Notes: generated by a model not told the origin, from the letters alone. Counted from the stretch's first letter, positions 46,993 to 59,345 are shown. The stretch is 64,000 nucleotides of DNA from Desmodus rotundus (GCF_022682495.2 NC_071388.1:82461073-82525072); one strand, 5' to 3'. Made by a program: numbers and translations.

Positions 46993-47060
46993 AAAAATAA
47001 ATAACCTGTTTAATAAATGGGCAAAACCCATAAACAGAGATTTTTCTAAAGAAGACATTT
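46993..47060 (+). other. misplaced L1 patch inside ORF2
   Basis: Between 'ctttttca'-type RT sequence on both sides lies about 65 bp that resembles the ORF2 3' region ('taataaatgggcaaaaccca', 'aaagaagacat') instead of the expected RT sequence. It aligns at roughly 85-90% with 50495-50568 in the L1 downstream. Confidence 0.75.
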
Positions 47061-48927
47061 TACAACACCAGTATTATCTTAATTCTAAAATGAGATAAAG
47101 ACACTACAAAGAAAGAAATTTATAGGCCAATATCTTCAATAAGTATACAGGTTAAAACCCTCAAAAATTATTAGTAGACCAAATAGAGCAATGCATCAAA
47201 AAGGTCGTACACCATGATCAAGTGGAATTCTGGGAATGTAAGGTCGTTATAATGTTTGCAAATCAATAAATGTGATTCACAACACATAAAAATGAAGGCT
47301 AAATACCAAATAATCATATAAATAGGTGCATAAAAAGCATTTGATAAAATCCAGCAACCATTTGTGGTAAAAAATACTCTTAGAAAAGTGGGAGGAGAGG
47401 GAACTTACCTAAACATAATAAGGTCATATATGACAAACCCACTGCAGCGTCATACTCAACAGTCAGAAGCCACAAGTGTTCTCCTTAAGACTGAGAACAA
47501 GACAGAGATGTCTGCTTTCACCTCTCTTATTCAGCATAGCATGGAAGTCCTAGCCACAGAAATCAGACAAGAAGAAGAAATAAAAGGCATCCAATTTGGA
47601 AAGAAAGTAGTAAAACTGTCTTTATTTGCGGCTCACATGATACTGTACATAGAGAACCCAAAAGTTTCCACCAAGAAACTACTAGACTGATAAATGCATT
47701 CAGCAAAGTAGAAGGATACAAAATTAATGTCCAGAAATCACTTGCATTTTCATATGCCAATAATGAACTAACAGTAAAATTAAGAAAACAATCCCACTCA
47801 CAATTGTTACAAAAATAATAAAATACCTAGAAATAAATCTAACCAAGTATGTAAATGACCTGTACTCCGAAAATCATAAGACACTGAAGAAAGAAAGAAG
47901 ATACAAATAAGTGGAAATACATACTATGCTCATGGATAGGAAGACTTAACATCATTAAAATATAAGCTACACAACACAATCTATGGATTCAACACAATTC
48001 CTATCAAGTTTCTAAAGTCATATTATACAGAATTAGAACAAATATTTCAAAAATTTATATGGAAGTACAAAATGCCCTGCATAGTGACAGCAATCCTCAG
48101 AAAGAAGAACAAAGTTGGAAGAATTGAGCTTCCTAATATCAAACTATACTACAAGGCCATAGTAATCAAAACAGCCTGGTACTGGCATAAAAAGAGACAC
48201 AGATCAATGGAACAGAATAGAGAGCCCAGAATTAAACCCACAACATTATAGTCAATTAATATTTGATAGAAGAAGCAAGCACATACAATAGGCTAAAGAT
48301 AGTTTATCCAATAAATGGTGTTGGGAAATTGGACAGATGCATACAGAAAAATGAAATTAGGCCACCTTCCTACACCACACACAAGGATTATTTCAAAATG
48401 AATTAAAGACTTAAATGTTAGACCTAAAACCATAAAAATCCTAAAAGAAAACTTAGGCAGCAAAATCTCTGACATTACTTGTAGCAATATTTTATTAGAT
48501 ACATCTCCCCAGGCAAGGGAAAGAAAGGAAAAAATAAACAAATGGGAATTTATTAGACTGAAAAGTTTTTGCATGGTGGAGGAAACCATCAATAAATTAA
48601 AAAGACAATCCATGGACTGGGAGAACATATTCACCAATATACCAGATAAAGGTTTAATATCTAAAATTTATAAAGAACTTACAAAATTCAACAGCAAAAA
48701 ATCAAACACCACAATTAAAAAATGAGCAAAGCACCTGAATAAACACTTCTCCAAAGGTGACATACAGATGGCCAACAGGCACATGAAAAGATGCTCGATG
48801 TCACTAATTACCAGAGAAATGCAAATTAAAACTACAGTGAGCTATCACCTTGCAACTGTCAAAATGGCCATCATCAATAAATCAACAAACAACAAGTGCT
48901 GATGAGGATGTGGACAAAGGGGAACAC

Positions 48928-49135
48928 CATTTAAAAAGATTTTATTTATTTATTTTTAGAGAGAGAGGAAGGGACGGAGAAAGAGGGAGAGAAACATCAA
49001 TGTGTGGCTGCCTCTCACACACCCCCTACTGGGGACCTGTCCTGCAAACCAGGCATGTTCCCTGCCTGGGAATCAAACCAGTGACCCTTTGGTTCACAGA
49101 CCAGAACTCAATCCACTGAGCCACACCAGCGAAGA
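48928..49135 (-). mobile_element. Ves SINE nested in the L1, minus strand
   Basis: T-rich start, G/A-rich block, 'catcaatgtgtggctgcctc', and the complement of the tRNA-like body ending 'ccactgagccacaccagc'. Perfect 12-bp TSD aaaggggaacac at 48916-48927 and 49136-49147. Confidence 0.96.
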
Positions 49136-49769
49136 AAAGGGGAACACTTTTGCACTGTTTTTGGGAATGCATATTGGTGCAACCAGTGTGGAAAGCAATA
49201 TGGACATACCTCAGAAAGTTAAAAATGGGTCTGCCTTTGGATCTAGTGAACCCACTTCTGGGAATATATCCAATAAAACCCAAAACACTAATTTGAAAGA
49301 ACGTAAGTACCCCTATGTTTATTGAAGCATTATCTATAATCATCAAGATATTACATGTGTCCATCAGTAGATGAGTGGATAAAACAACTCTGGGATATTT
49401 ACATAGTGGAATATTACTCAGCCATAAAAAAAGAAAATTTTACCTTTTGGGACAGTATGGATAGACCTGGAGAACATTATGTTAAGTGAAATAAGCTAGT
49501 CAGAGAAAGACAAATACCATATGATTTCACTCATATGTTGAATCTAAGGAACAAACTGAACTAACAAGTAAAATAGAGACAGACTCATAGATAGAGAGCA
49601 AGATTACAGCAGGTGGGGATATATTAGCAGATGGAGGCATTGAACAAAAAGGAAAAAGTTCTCATAGACAGGACAACAGTGTGGTGATTGATGGGGAAGG
49701 GAGTACAATGGGGTTAATTGGTAATGAAAAAAATACAATAATTTTTTTAAAAAAATTGTTAGTTATAAC

Positions 49770-50070
49770 ATTTGACCTAGTAATTATAGAAAATAATCAT
49801 ACAAAAATAATTCAAACTCAGTTTATTTTAGATCATCAAAAACAGAAAAAATTCAAAAACATCTTACATAATAAATAATATAAAATTATTAGGTAAATGA
49901 AAATCACTCTGTTCTATATTTTTAACAACATTATGTCTTATGAAATTTATGACATGGAAAAATGTTTAGTCCAAATTGTAATTTTATGAAATGGTATAGA
50001 TTTATAGATAATTTCAATTATGTATGAATAGATAACCTAGAAATTGAGAGTAAATACCAGAAAATATTAT
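49770..50070 (+). mobile_element. possible ancient L1 fragment
   Basis: The stretch 'atttatgacatggaaaaatg' and sequence before it recall an old L1M 3' region. Highly decayed. Confidence 0.35.
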
Positions 50071-51002
50071 GATTATAAATAAAGACTTACAAAAGGGAAA
50101 GGGTAACCTTTTCAAAAAATGGTACTGGGGAAACTCGATATCCTCATGTAAAATAATAAACAAGTAAATTGGATCCTTAACTGCCATCATCCACAAAATT
50201 TAAATCAAAATGGATTAAAAATTTAAATATTAAGACCAGAATTTAAAAACTCCTGGAAGAAAACAAAGAGAAAATCTTTTGACAACGGTCTATTAGATAT
50301 GACACCAAGTGTACAAGCAAAAATTAAACAAGAATAAACAATTGGACTATATTAAATAAACAAAAAATTAACCATGCAAAAAAAACAATCAACATAAGAA
50401 CATAGTAACCTGTGGGTTGGGAGAAAGCTTGTGCAAACCATATATCTGATAAGGAGTTAATTTCAAAATATACAAGAAATCCCTACAAGTCAATGGCAAA
50501 AAAGACAAATAATCTGTTTAATAAATTGGCAAAACCCATAAGCAGACATTTTTATAAAGAAGACATACAAATGACCAATAGGTATGTTAAATAACACTCG
50601 ACATTATTCATTGTCAGGGAAATGCAAATCAACAATGAACTATCTGTTCACACTTGTTAGGTTGTCTATTAAAAATAAATAACAGGCATTAACAAAGTTA
50701 TGAAGAATCATATGTTGATGTGAATATAAAATAATGAAGCAGCTAGGAAAAGTAGTATGGAGGTATCTATACAATTTAAAGGTAAAACTACCACATGATT
50801 CAATGATCTCATATCTGTGTCTATTCCAAAAATAAGTAAAATCAGAGTCGCAGAGAGATATCTGCACGCTCATGTTCAAGGAAGCATTCACCCTCAACAG
50901 CCAAGATATGCACACACCTAAAGTTTATTGACAGATGAATGGATACAGAAAATATTGTTATTATAATTAATAAATACACACAATAAATACATATAACATA
51001 AT

Positions 51003-51064
51003 AAATATTAATACATAATATCATATATTTATGTACAACAAATATATGATATGTATTAATATTT
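51003..51064. repeat. 25-bp-stem AT hairpin inside the old L1
   Basis: The left arm 51003-51030 pairs with the right arm 51040-51064 over 25 base pairs, with one 3-base bulge in the left arm and a 9-base loop. Confidence 0.88.
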
Positions 51065-51263
51065 AATACATGTTAAAATAATATATAAATTATTGAGCTT
51101 TAAAATAAGCCATTTACAGAAAAATACTGCATGATCCCACCTATATAAGCCATCTAACATAGTCAAAGTCATAGAACTAGAGAAGGCAATAGTGATTGCC
51201 AGGGGCCGAAGGGTGGGGGAAACAGAAAATGGTTGTTCAATGAATAAAAGGTTTCAGTTATAC

Positions 51264-51470
51264 CCTGGCTCATGTGGCTGAGTGGACTGAGTGCCGAATT
51301 GGGAAACAAAGGGTCCCTGGTTAGATTCTCAGTCAGGGCACATGCCTGGGTTGTGTGTGGGCCAGGTCCTCAGTAGGGGACATGAGAGAGGCAACCACAC
51401 ATTGATGTTTCTCTCCCTCTCTTTCTCCTTCCCTTCCCTTCTCTCTCAAACTAAATAAAATCTTTAAAAA
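51264..51470 (+). mobile_element. Ves SINE
   Basis: Body from 'cctggctcatgtggctgag', B-box-like 'ggttagattctc', CT-rich block, and A-rich tail. A 13-bp TSD gtttcagttatac lies at 51251-51263 and 51624-51636, the second copy now displaced by the next insertion. Confidence 0.93.
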
Positions 51471-51481
51471 AATGTTTCAGT

Positions 51482-51615
51482 CCATAGGTCATACTTATAA
51501 GTTCTTTGGCTTCTACACTATAGGGGGGGAATGTGGGAGGGAGGGGGGTGGGCAGGATGGAGTGGAGTGGGGGGGGAAATGGGACAACTGTAATAGCATA
51601 ATCAATAAATGTATT
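51482..51615 (+). mobile_element. short L1/HAL1-like 3' tail with inverted 5' end
   Basis: 51482 to about 51513 is the complement of the 'gccaaagaacttat…acc' part of the 3' UTR; the rest is the direct G-rich UTR ending 'ggacaactgtaatagcat' plus A-rich tail. The flanks aaaaaaatgtttcagt end at 51481 and 51631. It inserted at the 3' edge of the SINE, splitting the SINE from its right TSD. Confidence 0.82.
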
Positions 51616-51905
51616 TAAAAAAATGTTTCAGTTATACTAGAAGAGTAAATTCAGGAAATGTGCTATACAACATAGTATCTGTAGTTAATAATATGGTATT
51701 TTGCACTTTAAAATGTATTTAGGGTGGGTAGATCTTAGATGAAGTGTGCTTACCACCACAACAGCAACGCACAGGAGCAAGGAATCTCTGTAGTGTGCTG
51801 GATGTGTGTATGTACTGCTTCGATTGTGGTTTGTATGTGCCCAAACTCATTAAATTGTACACATTAAATATGTGCAGTTCTTGTTATATTTATTAAAAAA
51901 CACTA

Positions 51906-52436
51906 TTAAAACACTTTCATCAGAAAGACCAGTTTTGTTTTGTCTAAATACAAAATAATAAATAAGCATTTTGTATAATATAATTTGAAACCATTTAGAT
52001 ATTTCTCTCTCTTAATTTTCTCTTTCAAATTCTTATTTACTCAAGTTTTGTCTATGAGTTTTGAGTCAAAAATTGTTTTGAGTACATATACAATGTCCCT
52101 AAAAACATTTTCTTTGAGTACTTTAGAAACAAATATATTATTTAGTGGAAAAATATTCCTATACTAAAAAACTAAAGAAAGATTTTTAAGTAGAATGGAT
52201 CAACCTGAACTCTGAATAAATGTTTTTTGTTTTGTTTTTAAAGAGGACAACAAAGAAGTCCTGAAATGATTACACTTAAGGAGTTACTTTAGTTACATAA
52301 ATTATAATTCATTTTATAAATAAGTTCCTGTTGGTGTTTGACACATTTATCAATCAGTTTTTAGTTATTACATGTTAGATAAACTTCAAATATATCTACA
52401 TAATTCATTTTTGCCAATTTGTTGTTTTATGTCTAG
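51906..52436. other. unrecognised A/T-rich sequence
   Basis: No element recognised. Confidence 0.4.
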
Positions 52437-52640
52437 ATCTGTGCTGAAACAACTTGGAATTAATATGCATATGGCTCTTTAAACTTAAATTAAAATTCAA
52501 TTAAATAAATAATTTAGCTCCTCTGTCACACTAGCCACATTTTAGATTCTCAATGGCCATATGTGACTTGCAACTACAGTATTGGATTGTAGAGACCTAC
52601 ATATAGAATATTCCCATCACTGCAAAAAAAATTAGTATTA
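52437..52640 (+). mobile_element. hAT-Charlie MITE fragment
   Basis: The order 'atatggctctttaaactt', 'tcctctgtcacactagccac', 'caatggccatatgtgac', 'gtattggattgtagagacc' and 'aatattcccatcactgc' matches a common mammalian hAT-Charlie MITE. The subfamily name is uncertain; the outer TIRs are eroded. Confidence 0.6.
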
Positions 52641-52799
52641 AAGAGCACTGTTCTTAAACTTTAATGATGAAATTACTTCACCAGAAATATTTCAAAATTT
52701 TCCTAAACTATGGTAGAGCTGCCTTAAATTTACTTTTTAATGTGGTTGAGACAAATTAGATTTCTACACCATGCTGATCAATTTGCTTGTTTGCATTCA

Positions 52800-53285
52800 A
52801 ATCCTATAATACCTTTCCCCTTTTCCACTCTGTAATTCAGAGATTTGTACTTTGTAGGGTCCTTTATCCTTTAGCACGAGGTTAGGTGTGGCCAGAATAG
52901 GAGTTTCTTTGCTTCATGGAATGAATGTCATGTGGTGGCCACATCTTCTCTTTCCCTCTGACTGAATTCAGCAGATTGGTCCCTCAAAGCATAATCTTAG
53001 TCCTGCTGTGGTATCTGGTCCTCTTACTATGATTCTAGCTTCCTCTTCATGGGCCCAGCTTCTCTGCCCTAGTAAGAGCACTCTAGCTGTGTCTCCCAAC
53101 TCTGTCTAAATCAGCAGCTTCCTGTCTTCGCAGTTCTCTGCAGGATCTTACCTGTCTCTGTCTGCTTTGCTCTTTCAAAACTTGTTTCACCAGCTCCCTG
53201 TGTTAAATTCCTCCCCACTTTTTTCCTTTACTTTTTGAAAAACTAGACTGAATTCTGTTTTAATGACTGAATCCTAATTAATGCA
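52800..53285 (+). mobile_element. possible ancient LTR (ERVL-like)
   Basis: A block richer in GC than its surroundings, ending 'ctgttttaatgactgaatcc' plus 'taattaatgc', a type of 3' end seen in old ERVL-related LTRs. Start and family are unclear. Confidence 0.35.
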
Positions 53286-54679
53286 TTGAGTAAACCCAAT
53301 AAGTTATATAATTTTGTTTAATAAGCCATGTACTTTAGAATAACATCTTACTTAATACACAATGTTCTTAAGGTAAAACCACTAAATTGGAGAAAAATGA
53401 ACATCTTAAAATTGAGGCATTCTTAGTGTATTTTTATTTTGTATGTTTGTGGGATAAATTACTTTGAATTACTCTATTCAATAACAACAACAAAACCAAG
53501 TAACTGTGGTTTCACATTGAGGTTCTGTATAGAAGTTTTAATGGCTAAGATTTCCCGGAAGTCAGGAAGTCATTTCTAATACCTTAGGGGGTCTTTGAGA
53601 AAAGTCTTTTTCAGCGTTACCATTTATGAAGAAAGAAGGGAGGTTAAGCATATGAAAAATAAAACTTGTTCATATTTTTCTATAAAAAGAGTTCTGAAAT
53701 TAGCATGTTGCTTTCATGAACTTTCCAGTGGCAAAATATTTTAATGCTTTCATTGTGATTTATTTGAGAAGTCAATCTAAGTTGGAAATTGGCAATAATT
53801 ACCCTTAACAAAAGGAAAAAAAATCCTCAGAAACTTTTAGAACAATGAAAAATTTTGCTTCTATTAAATGGAATGGTTTGGGGAGGATTTTTCTAATATA
53901 TCAAGGCTTATTTTGTTTTAAAGAAAAACTAAATTAAAGCAAATCTCATATATGGTTGAATAGTAATTTTTATTTCTAATTTGATGCTTATTTTCCACTA
54001 ATTATTTTCATATTTTCAGAGTAATAATATCATTATACATGCATATGTATATATGATATATATTTGTATATATATTTATTTATAAATATATAAATATATT
54101 TATATCTGTGTATATATATCAGGATATTGGGGGTGTGTTCTACACTCAAATACTAATCCAGATGAAATGAATATGATCTCTTGGATATGTTTTCAGTTTT
54201 TAAATCTGTTATCATGTCTTCTTGTTTACTTCTGACGTGACCATAATATATTTTTCTTGTTTGTATCTTTCCAATTCCCACTAGTTACTAGTTGTATTTT
54301 TAAGTGACACTTACCATGTGTCAGAAAAATAAAATTATACCTTTTGAAATGTTTCCAAAATCTTCTGAGCATGTTTTTTTTGTCTTTAAATTTATTCCAA
54401 ACCTCTAGTTCCAGTCCTCTCAGATTCGCTCCTATAATTAACATTCAAAATTGCTTAATGAATGGACCTTTTGTGATATTACATCTGTACGGTAATTATG
54501 TAAAAGATGGTCAGAGGGAAAGAATCTCAGTTCATATCTCGGATCTTCCTTGAGCACATTATTAAAATGTTACCTCTTCCTTGGAAATGAGGTTATAACA
54601 CTAGGTAAACACTAGAAAAAAAAGTCACAAACCCTTAGTTGCTAAAAAAACATGTTTCTTCAGAAAATTAAGTCAATAG
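53286..54679. other. unrecognised, with an AT simple-repeat patch
   Basis: 54036-54120 is a run of TA-rich units. The rest is A/T-rich with no recognised element. Confidence 0.4.
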
Positions 54680-54890
54680 TGATTCAGTAGAGCAAGGTGA
54701 CTGAGATCATCATCTCTTCTGCAAGATTAAGTAGCTTCAAATTCTCATTCTGCTACAGACTTACAACGAGACATTGAGACATATTCTTAACCTCAGTTAC
54801 CTTATCTGTGTAACGGGGCTACAACATTTCTTCCTCTGTGTGCGCATGTATGTGTGAGAAAGAGTGAGAGAGTTAACTGAACTCAGTGTA
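54680..54890 (+). mobile_element. MIR SINE
   Basis: Order 'caaattctcattctgctac', 'cttaacctcagttaccttatctgtgtaac' matches the MIR core and its 3' side. Confidence 0.7.
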
Positions 54891-55689
54891 AAACACTTAG
54901 AAAACTATTTTAATTTTCAATTTCATATATATCATGATCTCTTTAGATGAAAATTGAAATTGAGGCATAACGATGTATCTTATTTCCATTTGTATATGGC
55001 CACTGGAAAAATATTCCCTAAATAATAGACCACAAATGCATATTTATTGAATATTTAGAGTAATAATTATAACTTATTACATGGCACATATATTTATAAG
55101 TACATTTGTATGTACTTATTTACTAACTACATACACATATAGAGTATATCAGTTGTCAGGTTTATCAAAATTACAAATATTATAACAGCAGATCAAGGAC
55201 CAGAAGAGTGATGACTTTTTATCACATCCATCAAACACAACATTTTAAAATAAAGAATCTAAATAAGTGGTTTGAAGAATGAATGGGCTTCCATAATTAA
55301 TAAGGATTATGGACTCCAAATGACGGGAAAAACATGGAATATAAGGGAGCAAGGGGTATCAGAGGGTACGGCTGATGTATCTATGGAAAGATGTTCTGTA
55401 ACAGCTATTGTAAAATCAAGCTCACAGTAATTCAACAACGTACGGGCAGAAACACACAAAAGTAGTATCTTGAACTTTGAGCAATAAGTTCAGTGCTGGA
55501 AAGCTGCAGAGGCAAAAGAATTCGTAATAGTGATGAATTAAATTTTTTCTTTTTCTATATTTTTTATATTGATATGTCTTCTGCGTTGCTTCCTAATCTA
55601 AACCATGTAGTGATTTAAATAATTCGATAATAAATTATCCTCTAAGTATCCAGATAATGAGAAGAACATCTGTGTTGGTTATAGATGGC
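54891..55689. other. unrecognised sequence
   Basis: No repeat recognised. The piece at about 55310-55500 is slightly more GC-rich. Confidence 0.4.
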
Positions 55690-56175
55690 TACACCGTTAT
55701 GACAGTGGATGGACCACACCTCCTGGCATTTATGGCTAACTTAGTTCCCACCCACATTAACTCCGGATTGGTCCCCTGACTGGTGGTGGCTTCTGGGACA
55801 AGGCGATAGCAATCTAAGTGCAAACAAAGGCCTAATACAAGCCTACACAAGAGTGCTTGACTTGCTGCAAAACTCACTTGTGAAGCCAGCTATCATGAAC
55901 TAAAGAATGCAAAGTAGCCTCTTAGCAAGACCACACAAGACTAAAAGATTTTCCATCCTTTGAGCTACGCCCACCAAGATGCCGGAGATGAAAGTAAAGC
56001 CATTTTGGACATTCCAGCCTTGACTACTCTGAGTGCAGCTGCATGAGAAATCCTAAGGGAGTCTAGAAGAAGCTTTCAGCTAAGGTCTTGTCAAATCGCA
56101 GATGTTTGAGAAATGGACATGATTCCTGTGTTAGTTCTGAAGTGGTTTGTTACACAGTCATAGATAACAGAAACA
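55690..56175 (+). mobile_element. MLT1-like LTR (ERVL-MaLR)
   Basis: The order 'cggattggtcccctgactgg' (a region that recalls the family's 'ggccaatggga' part), 'caaacaaaggcctaatac', 'tgaagtggtttgttacacag' and 'catagataac' corresponds to the second half and the 3' end of an MLT1 LTR. Confidence 0.6.
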
Positions 56176-56870
56176 ATGGCAGAGGGTGGCAGAAAAAGAT
56201 AACCTGAATGTACAGAATTTAGCGAGGTATACAATCCATTACAAGTCTCAGGATTTGAACCAAGAAAACGTGAGAGAAGCTCAAGAAAGTATACTCATCC
56301 TGTTACCCAAGGACATTTTTGTATAAATCTCTAAAATCAACCAATGAAATAAAACATTATAAACATTGTATGTCCTTTTAATAAGGAAATGACAATCTCA
56401 AACAAAATTCTTTATCTTTTATTTTTCCTAAAACATCATTAAAGTCATAATAGAAGAATAAAAACATATATTCACAAAAAAGAGATAATACCAATAAAAG
56501 GTATTTCATGACTTTCTGAAAGATTGAAGTAACAGAAAGGAGAGTGAAGGAAACAACTTAGAAGGGCACTCCAGCCGAGAATAGAGCAGATCCGCCCAGC
56601 GAAACCCTGATGAGCCTCCAGACCCAGAGGTCAGCGGCATCGTGCATGTCAGATGTAAGAAATGAGGCTGAAAACAAAAGAACAAAGAAATGTTTGCATC
56701 ATGAATTATTTGACTTTCCCACTCCAATTGCTGTTAATTACAGAATCACTTGCACTCAAGTCCTCCACAACATTAAGAATTTGAGGCTTCCTCAGTAAAA
56801 ATATTTAATTAAACTTCTGGGAAAAGGGGGGCAGATAAAGTGAATGTTGGCATTTATCAATTCAGCATTT
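56176..56870. other. unrecognised sequence
   Basis: Contains a GC-richer piece at about 56565-56650. No family or gene recognised. Confidence 0.4.
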
Positions 56871-57189
56871 AAGGCTACGACAACTTTATTTATTTATTTT
56901 TATTTTCATTCAGAATAATTTTATTTATTTTATTCTTGTTCTTTTACAGTTGTCCCAATTTTCCTCCCTTTGTTCTCCTCTGCCCAGTCTAACCCCTGCC
57001 CCCACTCCCACAGTCAATCCCCACCCTGTCCATGTCCATGGGTCATTTATACCTGTTCCTTGACTAGTCCTTCTCCTTGTTTCCATGCTTATCCACACCC
57101 CCTCCCCTCTTGTCACTGTCAGTCTGTTCCTAATTTCCATGCCTCTGGGTCTATTTTGCTCATTTCTTTGTTTTGTTGATTAGGTTCCT

Positions 57190-59345
57190 CTTATAGGTGA
57201 GATTACATGGTATTTGTCTTTTACCACCTGGCTTATTTCACTTAGCATAATATTCTCCAGGTCCATTTGTGCTATTGGGTAAGGTAGTAGTTCATTCTTT
57301 CTATCTGATGCATAGTATTCCATTGTGTAAATGTACTACAGTATTTTGATCTACGCATTTACTGATGGACACTTAGGCGGTTTCCAGCACTTGGCTATTC
57401 TAAATAATGCTGCTATGAATATAGGGGTGAATAGATTTTTTGAATTGGTGTTTCAGGGTTCTTACTTAGGGTACAATCCCGGCAGTGGAATTTCTGGGTC
57501 AAAAGGCAGTTCCATTTTTAGTTTTTGAGGAAATTCTGTACTGTTTTCCATGGTGGCTTCACCAGTCTGCATTCCCACCAACAGTGCAATAAGGGTCCCC
57601 TTTCTCCACATCCTCACAACCACTTGTTTATTGATTTATTAATGATGGTCATTCTGACAGGTGTGAGGTGGTATTTCATTGTGGTTTAATTTGTATCTCT
57701 CTGATAGCTAGTGATGTTGAGCATTTTTTCATATGTCTCTGGGCATTCTGTATGTCCTCCTTGGAGAAGTGTCTATTCAGGTCCTTTGCCCATTTTTTAA
57801 TTGGATGTTTGTCTTCCTGGTATTGAGTCATATGCGTTCTTTACATATTTTGGAGATCCAACACTTGTCTGAGGTGTCTTTGGCAAATATATTTTCCCAT
57901 ATGGTTGGTTGCCTTTTCATTTTTCTGACGTTTTCTTTAGCCATGCAGAAGCTTTTTATTTTTGATGAGATCCCATTTGTTTATTATTTCCTTTATGCCC
58001 CTTGCTCTAGGGGACATATCTGTGAAAATATTGCTGCATGGAATATCTGAGATTTTCCTGCCTATGCTTTTCTCTAGGACTTTTATGGTATCATGACTTA
58101 TTTTTCAGCCTTTTAGCCACCTTGAGTTTATTTTTGTGTATGGTGTAAGTTGGTGGTCAAGTTACAATTTTTTACAGGTACCTGTCCAGATCTTACAATA
58201 CCATTTATTGAAGAGGCTATTTTTACTCCATTTTATGCTCCTGCTCCCTTTGTCAAATATTAATTAACCATAGAGACATGGGTTTATTTCTGAGCTCTCT
58301 ACTTTGTTTCATTGATCTATGTGTCTTTTCTTACACCAGTACAAGACTATTTTGATTTCAGTGGCCCTGTAGCTTGATATCAGGTATTATCATCCCTTCT
58401 ACTTTGTTCCTCTTTTTCAAGATTGCTGAGGCTATTCAGGGTTGATTTTGGTTCCATATAAATTTTTGAAATATTTGTTTTAGATCTGTGAAATATGCTA
58501 TTAGTATTTTAATAAGGATTGCATTGTATCTCTAGATTACTTTGGCTAGTATGGACATTTTAATGATATCCATTCTTCCAATCCATGAACATGATACACG
58601 CTTCCACTTATTTGTGTCTTCCTTAATTTCTTTCTTCAATGTTCTGTAGTTTTCTGAATATAGGTCTTTTACCTCCTTGGCAAAGTTTGTTCCAAGAAAA
58701 ATGAACTTGATTTTTCTTGTTGATATTGTAAATGGGACTTTTTTCCTAGTTTTTATTTCTGATATTTCATGGTTGGTATACAAAAATGCCTTCAATTTCT
58801 GAATATTGACATTGTATCCTGCCACCTTGCCAAATTCATTTATTAGGCCAAGTAGGTTTTTGGTGGAGCATATTACTGTTTTCTATGTATAGTACCATGT
58901 CATCTGCAGATAATGATAGTTTTACTTCCTCCTTTCCAATTTGGTTGCTTTTTAATTTGTTTTTCTTGTCTAATTACTGTGCCTAGAAATTCCAATACTA
59001 TGTTGAATAGAAGAGGTGAAAGTAGACTTTTGTCTCGTTCCTGATCTTACAAGAAATTTGTACATTTAGCCCAGGTTGTCCAAATTTCTTTGCATATAGT
59101 TGCTCATAGTAATTTCTTACAATCTTATGTATTTCTTTGGTAACTGTTCTAACTCTTTTTTCATTTCTGATTTTAGTCATTTGGGTCCTCTCTCTTTTTT
59201 TCTGGATGATTCTGGTAAAGGCTTTTCAATTTTGTTTGTCCTGGGTTTATTGATTTCTGGTGAGTTGTTTTTGGGTTTTTTTTTTTTTTTGATCTCTATA
59301 TCATTTAATTCTGCTCTGTTCATGATTATTTTCTTCCCTTCATTT
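57190..59345 (-). pseudogene. L1 ORF2 remnant without endonuclease
   Basis: Begins near NEGKKIIMNRAELNDIEI, a region just before the reverse transcriptase, so the endonuclease is gone. It contains EKPLPESSRKKERGPK and KIRNEKRVRTVTKEIHKIVR with NYYEQLYA, then jumps by deletion into the late RT, where SADDM (the FADD catalytic site; plus strand about 58899-58907) keeps both aspartates. The 3' part covers the C-terminal region, including 58532-58825 in one frame. Many frameshifts and stops. Confidence 0.8.

Larger units (their letters stand above)
45484..49350 (+). pseudogene. L1 ORF2 protein remnant
   Basis: ORF2 encodes the endonuclease and reverse transcriptase that drive retroposition. It starts at 45484 with MAINVYLSIITLNVNGLN, the normal ORF2 start, and the endonuclease glutamate motif QETH follows at about 45607. 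The first stop comes near 45654. Later endonuclease parts lie in other frames, including the FSDHNP motif at about 46168. In the reverse transcriptase (47364-47690 frame) the catalytic FADD motif is changed to FAAH (47625-47636), which would abolish activity. The C-terminal region is broken by further stops and by the nested SINE. Confidence 0.85.
45179..49757 (+). mobile_element. L1, 5'-truncated within ORF1, about 4.4 kb
   Basis: Starts in the ORF1 C-terminal domain ('aaccaattaaactttcatctg', and onward), followed by ORF2 with endonuclease, reverse transcriptase and C-terminal regions, then the 3' UTR and A-tail. No convincing TSD was found. A Ves SINE is nested at 48928-49135, and a misplaced L1 patch at 46993-47060. 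Confidence 0.88.
50075..51905 (+). mobile_element. old L1 (L1M-type) 3' end with later insertions
   Basis: Collinear with the ORF2 3' region ('gtactggggaaactcg', 'tcaaaatggattaaaaa', 'aatggcaaaaaagac', 'aaatgcaaatcaacaatg'), then an L1M-type 3' UTR after 51140, resuming at 51637 and ending near 51905 in an A-run. It hosts an AT-rich hairpin (51003-51064), a Ves SINE, and an L1-type tail. No frame remains open. Confidence 0.78.
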
